The translations under genes were made by a program, and so were the position numbers. This document shows positions 26,494 through 34,198 of a DNA stretch of 64,000 nucleotides, in pieces. The first letter of the stretch is position 1. Each line of letters begins with the position of its first letter. The stretch lies in the NCBI RefSeq assembly GCF_042646165.1, contig NZ_JBHRTC010000008.1; one strand, written 5' to 3'. The stretch is from Microbaculum marinum (lineage in GTDB: Bacteria; Pseudomonadota; Alphaproteobacteria; Rhizobiales; Tepidamorphaceae). The notes under the pieces were generated by a model. The model was given only the letters and a program-made list of their open reading frames with translations, did not search any database and was not told the DNA's origin.

Positions 26494-26886
26494 TCAGTTG
26501 ATCGTGGGGGCAACGCTGGGAACGTCAAGCGAAAACGGCGGCACCTGCGCCTCGAAGCTCTCGCCGCTTCCCGTCCGCATTCCGTAGGACCCCGACATCA
26601 TTCCCGAGGAGGTCGCCAGAGGCACGCCGCTGGTATAGCGGTAGGAATCGCCGGGATCGAGCACCGGCTGCTCGCCCACCACGCCCGGCCCCTCCACCTC
26701 GAAGGTCTTGCCCTGCGCATCGATGATCCGCCAGTGGCGGTTCAAGAGCTGCACGGTCTCCGGACCGTGGTTCACGATCTGGATCGTGTAGGTCCAGAAA
26801 TAGGCTCCCGCGTCGAGCGCCGACCGTTCCTCGCTGAACGCCGGCTCGACGATGATCTCTATGCCTCGTGTGGTCGCGCGATACAT
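26494..26886 (-). CDS. apaG: ApaG protein (Co2+/Mg2+ efflux-associated, fibronectin-like fold)
   Basis: This 130-residue ApaG protein begins MYRATTRGIEIIVEP, followed by the family motifs FWTYTIQIVNHG, LLNRHWRIIDAQG, VVGEQPVLDPGDSYRYTSG and MSGSYGM. The function in bacteria is not settled (metal resistance, Ap4A level). An ATG at 26985 would add an atypical 33-residue leader, so 26886 was taken. It lies 114 bases downstream of metZ on the same strand, a pairing common in Rhizobiales. Confidence 0.95.
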   Translation of the reverse strand: MYRATTRGIEIIVEPAFSEERSALDAGAYFWTYTIQIVNHGPETVQLLNRHWRIIDAQGKTFEVEGPGVVGEQPVLDPGDSYRYTSGVPLATSSGMMSGSYGMRTGSGESFEAQVPPFSLDVPSVAPTIN

Positions 26887-27000
26887 GGCGCAATTGTAAC
26901 GCGGGCGGGCCGAATGGCCATCGCTGCCGTGGGACATGGATCGCCGATTCCCCGCTGGTGTGGCCGCGATGCCGCGCCGGCGCATTTCCCGCCGGCGTCG

Positions 27001-28218
27001 CTACAGCGCCGCCAGCCCCCGGGCGAGGTCGTTTTCGATGTCGCGCGGGTCCTCCAGACCCACCGACAGCCGCAGCAGGCCATCGCCGATGCCAAGCGCG
27101 GCGCGCGCTTCGGGCGTCAGCCGCTGGTGGGTGGTCGTCGCGGGGTGGGTGACGAGGCTCTTGGAATCCCCGAGATTGTTGGAGATCTTGATGATCCTGA
27201 AGGCATCGGCGACCCGGAAGGCGCCCTGCTTGCCGCCCTCGACCTCGAACGCGACCATCGGACCGCCATTGGCCATCTGGCGCCTGGCGATCTCGTGGCG
27301 GGGATGATCGGCGCGGCCGGGATACAGTACCCTGGTGATTCCCGGCAGGCCGGCCAGAAAGTCGGCAACGCGCGCGGCACTCGCGGCATGGCGCTCGACC
27401 CGGAGCGCCAGCGTCTCCAGGCCCTTGAGCATCACCCAGGCGTTGAACGGGCTCATGCTCGGTCCGGTGTGGCGGTAGAAGTCCTTCAGCCGGGTGGTGA
27501 TGAATTCCTCCGTCGACAGGATGACGCCGCCGAGGCAGCGGCCCTGCCCGTCGACATGCTTGGTCGCCGAATAGACGACGACGTCGGCGCCGAGCTTCAT
27601 CGGCCGCTGGCCGAGCGGGGTGGCGAAGACGTTGTCGACCACAAGGCGCGCGCCGGCATCGTGGGCGATGTCGGCGATCGCCTTCAGGTCGAGCACGTCG
27701 AGCGTCGGATTGGTCGGGCTTTCCAGGAAGAACACCTTCGTCTCCGGCCGCACGGCCTTCTTCCACTGGTCAAGATCGGTGCCGTCGACCAGCGTGCAGG
27801 GCACCCCGTAGCGCGGCAACAGTTCGTCGACCACGTAGAGGCAGGAGCCGAACAGCGCTCGGGAGGCGACGACGTGGTCGCCGGCCTGCAACTGGCACAG
27901 CAGCGCCGCGGTCACGGCGGCCATGCCGCTCGCCGTGCCCCGGGCGGCCTCGGCGCCCTCGATCAGCGCCATGCGCTTCTCGAACATGTCGACGGTCGGA
28001 TTGGCGTAGCGCGAATAGATGAATCCGGCGGCCTCGCCCTTGAAGCGCGCCTCGGCGGCCTCGGCGCTGTCGTAGACGAATCCGGAATTCAGGAACATCG
28101 CTTCGGACGTCTCGCCGAAGCCGGACCGGGCGGTTCCGCCGTGCACGAGCAGGGTATCGAGGCCGAGTTCGCCGTCGCCCGCCGCGTCTTCCACAAATGG
28201 ATCGAAGTGTTCGTTCAT
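27001..28218 (-). CDS. metZ: O-succinylhomoserine sulfhydrylase
   Basis: This 405-residue PLP enzyme of the Cys/Met metabolism family has the cofactor Lys in YSATKHVDGQGR and typical segments YSRYANPTVDMFEKR and FLESPTNPTLDVLDL. It makes homocysteine from O-succinylhomoserine and sulfide. The choice of MetZ over cystathionine gamma-synthase or MetY rests on length, the FGETSEAMFLNSGFVYDSAE start and the context. A SAM-II riboswitch with an attenuator lies directly upstream, so expression should fall when S-adenosylmethionine is high. apaG and trkH follow on the same strand. Confidence 0.95.
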   Translation of the reverse strand: MNEHFDPFVEDAAGDGELGLDTLLVHGGTARSGFGETSEAMFLNSGFVYDSAEAAEARFKGEAAGFIYSRYANPTVDMFEKRMALIEGAEAARGTASGMAAVTAALLCQLQAGDHVVASRALFGSCLYVVDELLPRYGVPCTLVDGTDLDQWKKAVRPETKVFFLESPTNPTLDVLDLKAIADIAHDAGARLVVDNVFATPLGQRPMKLGADVVVYSATKHVDGQGRCLGGVILSTEEFITTRLKDFYRHTGPSMSPFNAWVMLKGLETLALRVERHAASAARVADFLAGLPGITRVLYPGRADHPRHEIARRQMANGGPMVAFEVEGGKQGAFRVADAFRIIKISNNLGDSKSLVTHPATTTHQRLTPEARAALGIGDGLLRLSVGLEDPRDIENDLARGLAAL

Positions 28219-28244
28219 TGCCGTCCTCCAGGGGAGGGCCGGGA

Positions 28245-28280
28245 CAAAAACCCCGGAGAGCCAACAGGCGCTACCGGGTT
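28245..28280 (-). terminator. Riboswitch-controlled intrinsic terminator in the metZ leader
   Basis: On the minus strand ACCCGG, an interrupted inner stem around the loop TGTT (GCC/GGC), then CCGGG are followed by GTTTTT (28246-28251 side): a Rho-independent terminator. The same ACCCGG can instead pair with CCGGGT just upstream (28274-28291 region, loop CGAAGA). The two hairpins exclude each other, as expected for an expression platform. Confidence 0.82.
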
Positions 28281-28293
28281 CTTCGACCCGGCC

Positions 28294-28347
28294 TTTTAGC
28301 GATTTGTTTTACGTGGCTGCAAGCCGGCCGGCGCAAATCACCACGAA
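28294..28347 (-). promoter_or_regulatory. SAM-II riboswitch (metA RNA) upstream of metZ
   Basis: Read on the minus strand, the RNA starts TTCGTGGTGATTTG, continues with a GCCGG/CCGGC-type loop and CTTGCAGCCACG, and ends AAAACAAATCGCTAAAA. CGTGG pairs with CCACG, and the conserved GATTTG, CTTGCAGCC and CGCTAAA blocks that form the pseudoknot and bind S-adenosylmethionine are all present and in order. It sits 75 bases before the metZ ATG, with a terminator in between, so it acts on transcription. Confidence 0.95.
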
Positions 28348-28355
28348 TGGGCGGT

Positions 28356-28384
28356 GTCGTATCCCCGCCACGCCTTGGCGTCAA
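28356..28384 (-). promoter_or_regulatory. Probable metZ promoter
   Basis: On the minus strand TTGACG (28384-28379) and TACGAC (28361-28356) are separated by 17 bases, just ahead of the SAM-II riboswitch. Transcription would begin about 28350, at the first base of the aptamer. Confidence 0.6.
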
Positions 28385-28434
28385 GCGCCGCCTCGGTTAG
28401 ATGAGACACGGGGCAGGCGGGACAGGACGCTGAG

Positions 28435-29622
28435 ATGGCGGAAGCAAAGGCAGACGGCGGCGGGGGCAAAGGCCCCGCGCAACCGGATCGGGCCCAACCG
28501 GACGGGGCCAATGCGGGCAGAGGTCCGTCGGATCGCCGGCCGGGGATTCTGCCGGCCGAGGCGATACGCAGGCTGGTCGACAACCGGCAGATCGTCACAG
28601 GCGGCGACCTGGCCACCGACCAGATCCAGCCGGCCAGCCTCGACCTGCGCCTCGGCCGCATCGCCTACCGCGTGCGCGCCAGCTTCCTGCCGGGACCGCT
28701 TCATACCGTGAAGCAGCGGCTCGATCCCCTGAAGATGCACCAGATCGACCTGACGAGGGGAGCGGTGCTGGAGACCGGGTGCGTCTACATCGTGCCGCTT
28801 CTGGAAGAGCTGCGGCTTCCCCCACACCTGGCCGCCGACGCCAATCCGAAGAGTTCGACCGGCCGGCTCGACGTCTTCACCCGCGTCATCGCCGACAACG
28901 CCCGGGCCTTCGACAAGGTGGAGGCCGGCTATCAGGGCCCGCTCTATCTGGAGATCAGCCCGCGCACGTTCCCGATCCTCGTCAGGACCGGCTCGCGCCT
29001 GTCGCAGATCCGGTTCCGCCGCGGTCACGCGCTCCTCGACGATGCGGAGACGCTCGCCTTGCACCGCGCCGAGCGGCTGGTCGACACGGACAGCCCGAAC
29101 ATCGCCGACGGCATCGCCGTCAGCGTCGACCTGGCCGGGCGCGCCGGCCTCGTCGGCTACCGCGCCAAGCGGCACACCGCCGTCGTCGACGTCGACAGGC
29201 GCGCCGGCTACGACGTGGTCGATTTCTGGGAGGCGATCGAGGCGCGTCCGCGCGGTTCGCTGATCCTCGATCCGGGCGAGTTCTATATCCTCGCCTCCAA
29301 GGAGGCCGTCCACGTACCGCCGACCTACGCCGCCGAGATGGTACCCTTCGATCCGCTGGTCGGCGAGTTCCGGGTGCACTATGCCGGCTTCTTCGATCCG
29401 GGCTTCGGCCATGCCGCCGCGGGCGGCCACGGCGCTCGCGCCGTCCTCGAGGTGCGCAGCCGCGACGTGCCGTTCATCATCGAGGACGGCCAGATCGTCG
29501 GCCGCCTCGTCTACGAGCACCTGACCGAGCGCCCCGCCAGCCTCTACGGCACCGACATCGGGTCGCACTACCAGGCGCAGGGCCTGAAGCTGTCGAAGCA
29601 TTTTCATCTGCCGACGACGTAG
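28435..29622 (+). CDS. dcd: 2'-deoxycytidine 5'-triphosphate deaminase, double-length alphaproteobacterial type
   Basis: This 395-residue enzyme deaminates dCTP to dUTP for dTTP synthesis. It is about twice the length of E. coli Dcd because it has two dUTPase-fold halves. The first half has the active-site motif SSTGRLD (about residue 140) and QPASLDLRLG; the second half (from about 215) retains the fold (GSLILDPGEFYILAS, ASLYGTDIGSHYQAQGLKL) but not the SSxGR motif. Residues 1-36 are a Gly/Pro/Asp-rich leader without family match. It is divergent from metZ across the riboswitch region and stands alone on its strand. Confidence 0.9.
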   Translation: MAEAKADGGGGKGPAQPDRAQPDGANAGRGPSDRRPGILPAEAIRRLVDNRQIVTGGDLATDQIQPASLDLRLGRIAYRVRASFLPGPLHTVKQRLDPLKMHQIDLTRGAVLETGCVYIVPLLEELRLPPHLAADANPKSSTGRLDVFTRVIADNARAFDKVEAGYQGPLYLEISPRTFPILVRTGSRLSQIRFRRGHALLDDAETLALHRAERLVDTDSPNIADGIAVSVDLAGRAGLVGYRAKRHTAVVDVDRRAGYDVVDFWEAIEARPRGSLILDPGEFYILASKEAVHVPPTYAAEMVPFDPLVGEFRVHYAGFFDPGFGHAAAGGHGARAVLEVRSRDVPFIIEDGQIVGRLVYEHLTERPASLYGTDIGSHYQAQGLKLSKHFHLPTT

Positions 29623-29712
29623 GCCACGCCGAATCGGCCGAGCACCTGTTGCGAGGACCAGATCCGCGATCCTCGACGAGATGCCTGCGCGGTCTGCCGG
29701 CGCTCTGCACAT

Positions 29713-29876
29713 ACCCCCTCTCCAACTCTCCCCCACAAGGGGGGAGAGGGTCCATTGCAGCTCCGCCCGTCACATTGCCAATTCGGAGCCTGCTGCTCGG
29801 CCTGTAGAAAGTTTGGTTCGGAAAAGGCGCCTTGCGCCCCTCTCCCCCCTTGTGGGGGAGAGTTGGAGAGGGGGGT
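29713..29876. repeat. Inverted pair of REP-like palindromes
   Basis: Between dcd and the tetR gene, CCCCCTCTCCAACTCTCCCCC followed by ACAAGG and a G-run (29713-29750) is mirrored by its reverse complement at 29836-29876 (C-run, CTTGTGG, then GGGAGAGTTGGAGAGGGGGG). About 85 bp lie between the two. Each copy is itself a palindrome and the pair forms a larger one, as in the BIME arrangement of REP elements. Otherwise the 367 bases between the genes hold nothing recognisable. Confidence 0.85.
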
Positions 29877-29989
29877 ACGTCGAAGGCGCGCGCTTCGGTG
29901 CACGGCCTTTCGTCGAAGACCGCTTGCCCCCGATTTAGAAGGCTTCCCGACCCTGACATCTTGTCGGAGTTCTGCCCCTCGGCGTCCCC

Positions 29990-30622
29990 CTACCGGCTGT
30001 GCGAGGCGATCAGGTCCTCCGACAGCGCCACGAAGCGGCAGGCGGGGCCGCCGTGGCCCTCGCTCTGGATGTTCACCCGGGCGCCTTCCAGCATCAGGAA
30101 GATGCCGTCGGCCACCAGGTCCGGGTCGCGCAGGCCCGCCTCCCGGCACAGCGCCAGCACATGGGCGCGGTGCGTGCGCTTGTTGTTCTCGATGACGCAC
30201 CGGGCCGGATGGCCAGCTTCGGGCAATTGCACGGCGGCGTTGGCGAGCGCGCAGCCGCGCGAATCTGGATCCGCCACGTCCTTCGCCATGCGGTGGATCC
30301 AGGTCTTGAGCTGAGCCAGCGGGTCGCCCGGATGCGTGGCGGCGATGCAGCCCCAGACCGCCTCCTCCTCGCTGGCGAAGCTGCGCAGGTACTCGGCGAC
30401 CAGTTCGTCCTTCGACGAGAAGTGCCGGTACAGCGTCATCTTGTTAGTCTGCGCAGCCTCCGCGATCGCCTCGACGCCGACCGCCCGGATGCCCTGGGTG
30501 TAGAACAGCTCGCGGGCGGCCGCCAGAATGCGCTCCCGCGGCGGAATTTTTTCCGGCGGGCTTTTCCCTGACATTCCAGTGTCTTGAGCGCCGTCCGAGG
30601 CGGCGGCGATGCGCGCAGTCAT
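29990..30622 (-). CDS. TetR family transcriptional regulator
   Basis: This 210-residue protein has a TetR helix-turn-helix: ILAAARELFYTQGIRAVGVEAIAEAAQTNKMTLYRHFSSKDEL (residues about 31-73), followed by an alpha-helical effector domain. It is divergent from the azoreductase gene, with a perfect 16-bp palindrome between them, so it most likely represses azoR and itself and is released by a quinone or azo-like compound. ATG at 30622 is assumed; Met17 (30574) is an alternative start. Confidence 0.9.
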   Translation of the reverse strand: MTARIAAASDGAQDTGMSGKSPPEKIPPRERILAAARELFYTQGIRAVGVEAIAEAAQTNKMTLYRHFSSKDELVAEYLRSFASEEEAVWGCIAATHPGDPLAQLKTWIHRMAKDVADPDSRGCALANAAVQLPEAGHPARCVIENNKRTHRAHVLALCREAGLRDPDLVADGIFLMLEGARVNIQSEGHGGPACRFVALSEDLIASHSR

Positions 30623-30665
30623 GGCGGATTCCTGCCCAATCTTCGTTGAACCCCTTGACAGGGGT

Positions 30666-30706
30666 GTTACCGGTCAGTACCTATTACGGCGTTACCGATC
30701 GGTAAC
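30666..30706. promoter_or_regulatory. Two TetR-type operators between tetR and azoR
   Basis: GTTACCGATCGGTAAC at 30691-30706 is a perfect 16-bp palindrome. A second site, GTTACCGGTCAGTACC at 30666-30681, agrees in 13 of 16 positions, with centres 25 bp apart. A consensus -35 TTGACA lies at 30655-30660 on the azoR strand; no good -10 is seen at normal distance (TATTAC at 30682 is 21 bp away). A dimer on either site would block RNA polymerase in both directions. Confidence 0.8.
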
Positions 30707-30772
30707 ATGTAGCGCTGCGCCCTGCTGAAAGCAAGTGAACCCCGTTTCGACAAGCCAACCGGAAGCACATCC

Positions 30773-31405
30773 ATGACCAAGATTCTGTTTGTCACCACCA
30801 GCCCGCGCGGCGAGAGCTCCCTGTCGACCCGGGTCGCGACGACCCTGGTCGAGGAGCTGACGACCGCCAATCCCGGCGCCGAAATCGTCACCCGCGACAT
30901 CGGCAACGATCCGCTCCCGCATATGGGTCCGACGCTGCTGGGCGGGTTCTTCGTCCCCGAGGACCAGCAGTCCGCCGAACAGAAGGCGGCCGTGGCCCTG
31001 TCCGACGAACTCGTCGCCGAGGTCAAGTCCGCCGACATCATCGTCATCGCCTCGGCGATGATCAACTTCTCGATCACCTCGACGCTCAAGTCGTGGCTCG
31101 ATCATCTCGCCCGGGCCGGCCTGACCTTCCAGTACACCGAGGACGGCCATCCCGTCGGCCTGGTGACCGGCAAGAAGGTCTACGTCGTGCTGGCGACCGG
31201 CGCCGTCTACAGCGCCGCCCCGCTGGATGCCATCGACTTCCAGGCCCCCTACCTGAAGCACATGCTGGGCTTCATGGGCATGACCGACGTCGACGTCGTC
31301 CGCGTCGAAGGCTCGATCTTCAGCCCCGAGGCGGCCGAGAAGGCCGTCAGGGACGCGACCGCAAGGGCGAGGGCCGCAGCCCACGCCGACGCCCTCGCGG
31401 CGTGA
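30773..31405 (+). CDS. azoR: FMN-dependent NADH-azoreductase
   Basis: This 210-residue flavodoxin-like quinone/azo reductase has the FMN phosphate loop SPRGESSLST near residue 10, MINFSITSTLKSWLDHLARAGLTFQYT (flavin and substrate contacts) and YLKHMLGFMGMTDV near the end, all typical of AzoR. The enzyme reduces quinones and azo dyes with NADH in the cytoplasm and helps against thiol and quinone stress. Regulation by the divergent TetR protein is indicated by the two operators upstream. A long hairpin follows the stop codon. Confidence 0.93.
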   Translation: MTKILFVTTSPRGESSLSTRVATTLVEELTTANPGAEIVTRDIGNDPLPHMGPTLLGGFFVPEDQQSAEQKAAVALSDELVAEVKSADIIVIASAMINFSITSTLKSWLDHLARAGLTFQYTEDGHPVGLVTGKKVYVVLATGAVYSAAPLDAIDFQAPYLKHMLGFMGMTDVDVVRVEGSIFSPEAAEKAVRDATARARAAAHADALAA

Positions 31406-31408
31406 GAC

Positions 31409-31469
31409 CGGCGCCGGCGGCGGGGAGATCGACAGTCAATCCGACTGTCACCCCGCCGCTCCGGCGCCG
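31409..31469. terminator. Long two-part hairpin between convergent genes
   Basis: CGGCGCCGGCGGCGGGG (31409-31425) pairs with CCCCGCCG-CT-CCGGCGCCG (31451-31469), a 17-bp stem broken only by a 2-base bulge. Inside it GACAGT (31431-31436) pairs with ACTGTC (31444-31449). It works on both strands, starts 4 bases after the azoR stop and covers the stop codon of the gene at 31448. No T-run follows, so termination or mRNA end protection is inferred. Confidence 0.7.
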
Positions 31470-31900
31470 AGCGTCTGCATCATTCCGGCCGCGTCGAAGA
31501 CGTGCCAGTGCTCGGTGATGCGGCCGTCGGCGATCCGGTAGAAATCGTGGAACATCACCTCGACCGTCCGGCCGCTGGCCGGTAGCGGGCCCATCGCCCC
31601 GGTCTGCGTACCGACGAACCTGGACCGCGCGGACACCATGTCGCCGGCGGCGACGATGATCTCCGGTTCGAACCGGCCATCGGGAAAGGCGGCGCGGAAT
31701 CCCGCCAGCTTGCGGGCGACGCCGGCGCGGCCGGGCTCTCCGTCCGGCTCGGGATCGTGGTCGACGAAGTGCTCGGCGAGGAAGTCGTCGATCCGGCCGT
31801 GTCCGCCGGGCGACAGCACGTCGGCGAAGAAGCGTCGCACCAGTTCGGCGTTGCCCTGCGCCGGTGCGCTGTCGGCGCTGACGATCGTCGTACCGCTCAT
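31448..31900 (-). CDS. SnoaL-like/ester cyclase family protein
   Basis: This 150-residue protein has the NTF2-like alpha+beta cone of the SnoaL polyketide-cyclase-like family: NAELVRRFFADVL, FLAEHFVDHDPEP, then FRAAFPDGRFEPEIIVAAGDMVSARSRFVGTQTG and FYRIADGRITEHWHVFD. The His and Asp in this last segment and in HFVDHDP are the usual cavity residues. Most stand-alone members have unknown substrates. Start 31900 gives family length; an upstream ATG (31969) adds a basic leader. It converges on azoR with the hairpin between. Confidence 0.83.
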   Translation of the reverse strand: MSGTTIVSADSAPAQGNAELVRRFFADVLSPGGHGRIDDFLAEHFVDHDPEPDGEPGRAGVARKLAGFRAAFPDGRFEPEIIVAAGDMVSARSRFVGTQTGAMGPLPASGRTVEVMFHDFYRIADGRITEHWHVFDAAGMMQTLGAGAAG

Positions 31901-32004
31901 CGGTCGTCCAGTCCTTCCGCATCGGCCGGTCTGCGCCCGTGCATAGACCAAGCACCGCGATCGGGCCACTCGTTATCGCCGCGGCGACGTCCTATCTTGC
32001 CTGT

Positions 32005-33009
32005 ATGCGCCCCGAAGAACTCCTGCTCCCCACCCCGCGCGGCCTCTATTGTCCGCCCGGCGATTTTTTCGTCGACCCCGTCCGCCCGGTCGACCGGGCG
32101 CTCGTCACGCACGGACATTCCGACCACGCCCGATCCGGCAGCGGTTCCGTGCTGGCGACGCCGGAGACGCTGGCGATCATGGCGGCGCGCTACGGTCCGG
32201 CTTTCGCCGGCGCGACGCAGGCCGCCCGCATCGGCGAAACCGTGACGATCGGCGATGCGCGGGTGTCGTTCCATCCCGCGGGCCACGTGCTCGGATCGGC
32301 CCAGATCGCGGTGGAGGCGAACGGACTGCGCATCGTCGTCACCGGCGACTACAAGCGCGAGCCCGATCCGACCTGCGCCGGCTTCCAGGTCGTCGAATGC
32401 GACGTGCTGATCTCCGAGGCGACCTTCGGCCTGCCGGTGTTCCGCCATCCGGATTCGCGCGCGGAGATCGCGCGTCTGATCGACTCTCTGGCGCTGTTCC
32501 CGCATCGCACGCATGTCGTCGGCGCCTACGCCCTCGGCAAGGCGCAACGGGTCATCGCGCTGATCCGGGCGGCCGGCTGGGACCGGCCGATCTACATCCA
32601 CGGCGCGCTCGAGGCGCTCTGCACCCTCTACGAGGAGGCTGGCATCGGCCTCGGCCCGCTCATCCTCGTGCGCGAGACCGAAGGCGACCTCGCCGGCGAG
32701 ATCGTCGTCGCACCGCCGGGCTCGATGACGGACGTCTGGTCGCGGCGCTTCGCCGATCCCGTCACCGCCTTCGCCTCCGGCTGGATGCGGGTCAGGGCGC
32801 GGGCCCGGCAGCGCGGCGTCGAGCTTCCCCTGGTGATCTCCGACCACGCCGACTGGGACGACCTGTGCCGCACGGTCGTCGAGACCGGCTGTTCGCAGCT
32901 CTGGGTCACCCACGGGCAGGAGGACGCGCTCGTCCACTGGGCCGACACGCAGGGCATCCGCGCCCGGCCGCTGCGGCTGGTCGGCTACGAGGAGGAGGAG
33001 CCGGATTGA
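32005..33009 (+). CDS. Ligase-associated DNA damage response exonuclease (metallo-beta-lactamase fold)
   Basis: This 334-residue MBL-fold nuclease has the metal motif THGHSDHA near residue 37, HPAGHVLGSAQI, VVTGDYKRE and SDHADW later, matching the beta-CASP-like exonucleases of bacterial ligase/Lhr repair operons. It starts MRPEELLLPTPRGLYCPPGDFFVDP. In related genomes this gene is followed directly by an ATP-dependent DNA ligase and a DEXH helicase. Here the ligase is 1.2 kb downstream, separated by a methyltransferase gene on the other strand and a small NTF2-like gene, and no helicase is in the window. Confidence 0.88.
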   Translation: MRPEELLLPTPRGLYCPPGDFFVDPVRPVDRALVTHGHSDHARSGSGSVLATPETLAIMAARYGPAFAGATQAARIGETVTIGDARVSFHPAGHVLGSAQIAVEANGLRIVVTGDYKREPDPTCAGFQVVECDVLISEATFGLPVFRHPDSRAEIARLIDSLALFPHRTHVVGAYALGKAQRVIALIRAAGWDRPIYIHGALEALCTLYEEAGIGLGPLILVRETEGDLAGEIVVAPPGSMTDVWSRRFADPVTAFASGWMRVRARARQRGVELPLVISDHADWDDLCRTVVETGCSQLWVTHGQEDALVHWADTQGIRARPLRLVGYEEEEPD

Positions 33010-33680
33010 GCGCGCCGGACGATGACAACGGTGTTGTTTGCCGGCATCGGCACGACGCGCACGAGGTCGAGCCCGACCGAAGCCGCAGCCGCGGCAACGT
33101 CGTCGGTGTCGCGTACCCCCCAGCTCGGATCCCGGCGCCGCAGCCCCTCGTCGAAGGCCCGGTTGGAACCGGACACGATGTCGCCGGAGCGGCTGAAGCA
33201 GCCGTAGACGAACAGCGTCCCGGTCTCCGCGAGCAGCGCTGCCGCGCCGGACAGAAGGTTCCGCGTCACGCTCCAGGGCGAGATGTGCAGCAGGTTGCAG
33301 GCGACGATCAGCTCGAACGGGCCGTCGATCCCGCTGGCCCAGCCGGGATCGTCGAGGTCGATGCGAAGCGGTTCGGCGAGGTTGCCGAGTCCCGCCTCCG
33401 CCCGCCAGGCCGAGATCGAGCGAAGGCCGGCGGGATCGCGCTCGCTGGGCTGCCAGGTGACGCCGGGAAACGCCGCGGCGAAGGCGATCGCGTGCTGGCC
33501 GGAGCCGCTGGCGAGTTCGAGCGCGCGGCGGATGCCGGCTCCGGCGGCAATCTCCTCCAGAACCGTCAGGATCGGCGCGGTGTTCCGCTCGGTCGCCGGC
33601 ATGTGCAGCTTGCCGCCGCTGGCCGCCTCGTCGGAGGGAACCCAGCCGCGCTGCTGCCGTTTGGAAGGATCAGCGTTCAT
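32985..33680 (-). CDS. DUF938 family SAM-dependent methyltransferase-like protein
   Basis: This 231-residue protein has the class I methyltransferase motif LELASGSGQHAIAFAAAFP (residues about 53-71) and the DUF938 signature HMPATERNTAPIL before it, with ACNLLHISPWSVTRNLL in the middle. The family is predicted to be methyltransferases of unknown substrate. Its last 25 bases overlap, on the opposite strand, the end of the exonuclease gene. It interrupts what in other genomes is an exonuclease-ligase operon. Confidence 0.87.
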   Translation of the reverse strand: MNADPSKRQQRGWVPSDEAASGGKLHMPATERNTAPILTVLEEIAAGAGIRRALELASGSGQHAIAFAAAFPGVTWQPSERDPAGLRSISAWRAEAGLGNLAEPLRIDLDDPGWASGIDGPFELIVACNLLHISPWSVTRNLLSGAAALLAETGTLFVYGCFSRSGDIVSGSNRAFDEGLRRRDPSWGVRDTDDVAAAAASVGLDLVRVVPMPANNTVVIVRRAQSGSSSS

Positions 33681-33760
33681 TTCCAGACTTGCATCCCGTT
33701 TCCGTGCAAAGGAGCATGGCAGAACGGTACGACGATGCGAAGGGTACCGACGGAATCCCG

Positions 33761-34198
33761 ATGTCAGCCGAGATCCAGATGATCCCCGAGACCGAAGACG
33801 AGATCACCACCCTGTTCGAGGAGTACGCCGCCGGGTTCGACGATTTCGACGCTGAGGCGGTCGCCGACTGCTTCGCCTACCCCTGCACCATCTGGCAGCT
33901 CGGCGCCGGCAATGTGTTCCTGGATCGCGAGGAGCTGCTGGAAAACATCGAGGCGCTTCTCGCCGTCTATGACACCGAGGAGATCGTCCATTCCACATTC
34001 GAGGTGAAGAGCCTGGTGGCCGCCGGGGCAACCGCGTTCGCGAACCTGTCCTGGCGGCAGGAACGCGAGGACGGCGAGGCCGCAATGGAGTTCGCCTGCC
34101 GCTACGCGCTGATCGACGGTCACGAGGGGTGGCGCATCGCGACGGTCTTCAACGAAGACGAGGCGGACGGCGACGAGGGCGCCGGCAGCAGCGGATGA
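33761..34198 (+). CDS. Small NTF2/SnoaL-like protein
   Basis: This 145-residue acidic protein has the NTF2-like pattern: ITTLFEEYAAGFDDFDAEAVADCFAYPCTIWQLG, then a VKSLVAAGATAFANLSWRQ strand pair and FACRYALIDGHEGWRIATVFNED at the end. It could be an enzyme or a ligand-binding protein; no substrate can be named. Starts at 33689 or 33716 are possible; 33761 removes a poorly conserved leader. The stop overlaps the ATG of the ligase gene (ATGA), so the two are translated together. Confidence 0.75.
   Translation: MSAEIQMIPETEDEITTLFEEYAAGFDDFDAEAVADCFAYPCTIWQLGAGNVFLDREELLENIEALLAVYDTEEIVHSTFEVKSLVAAGATAFANLSWRQEREDGEAAMEFACRYALIDGHEGWRIATVFNEDEADGDEGAGSSG

Noticed and set aside
25585..28299. 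A plus-strand frame of about 900 codons opposite trkH, apaG and metZ
   Set aside because: It covers three recognised genes, a riboswitch and their start regions on the other strand, and has no family match.
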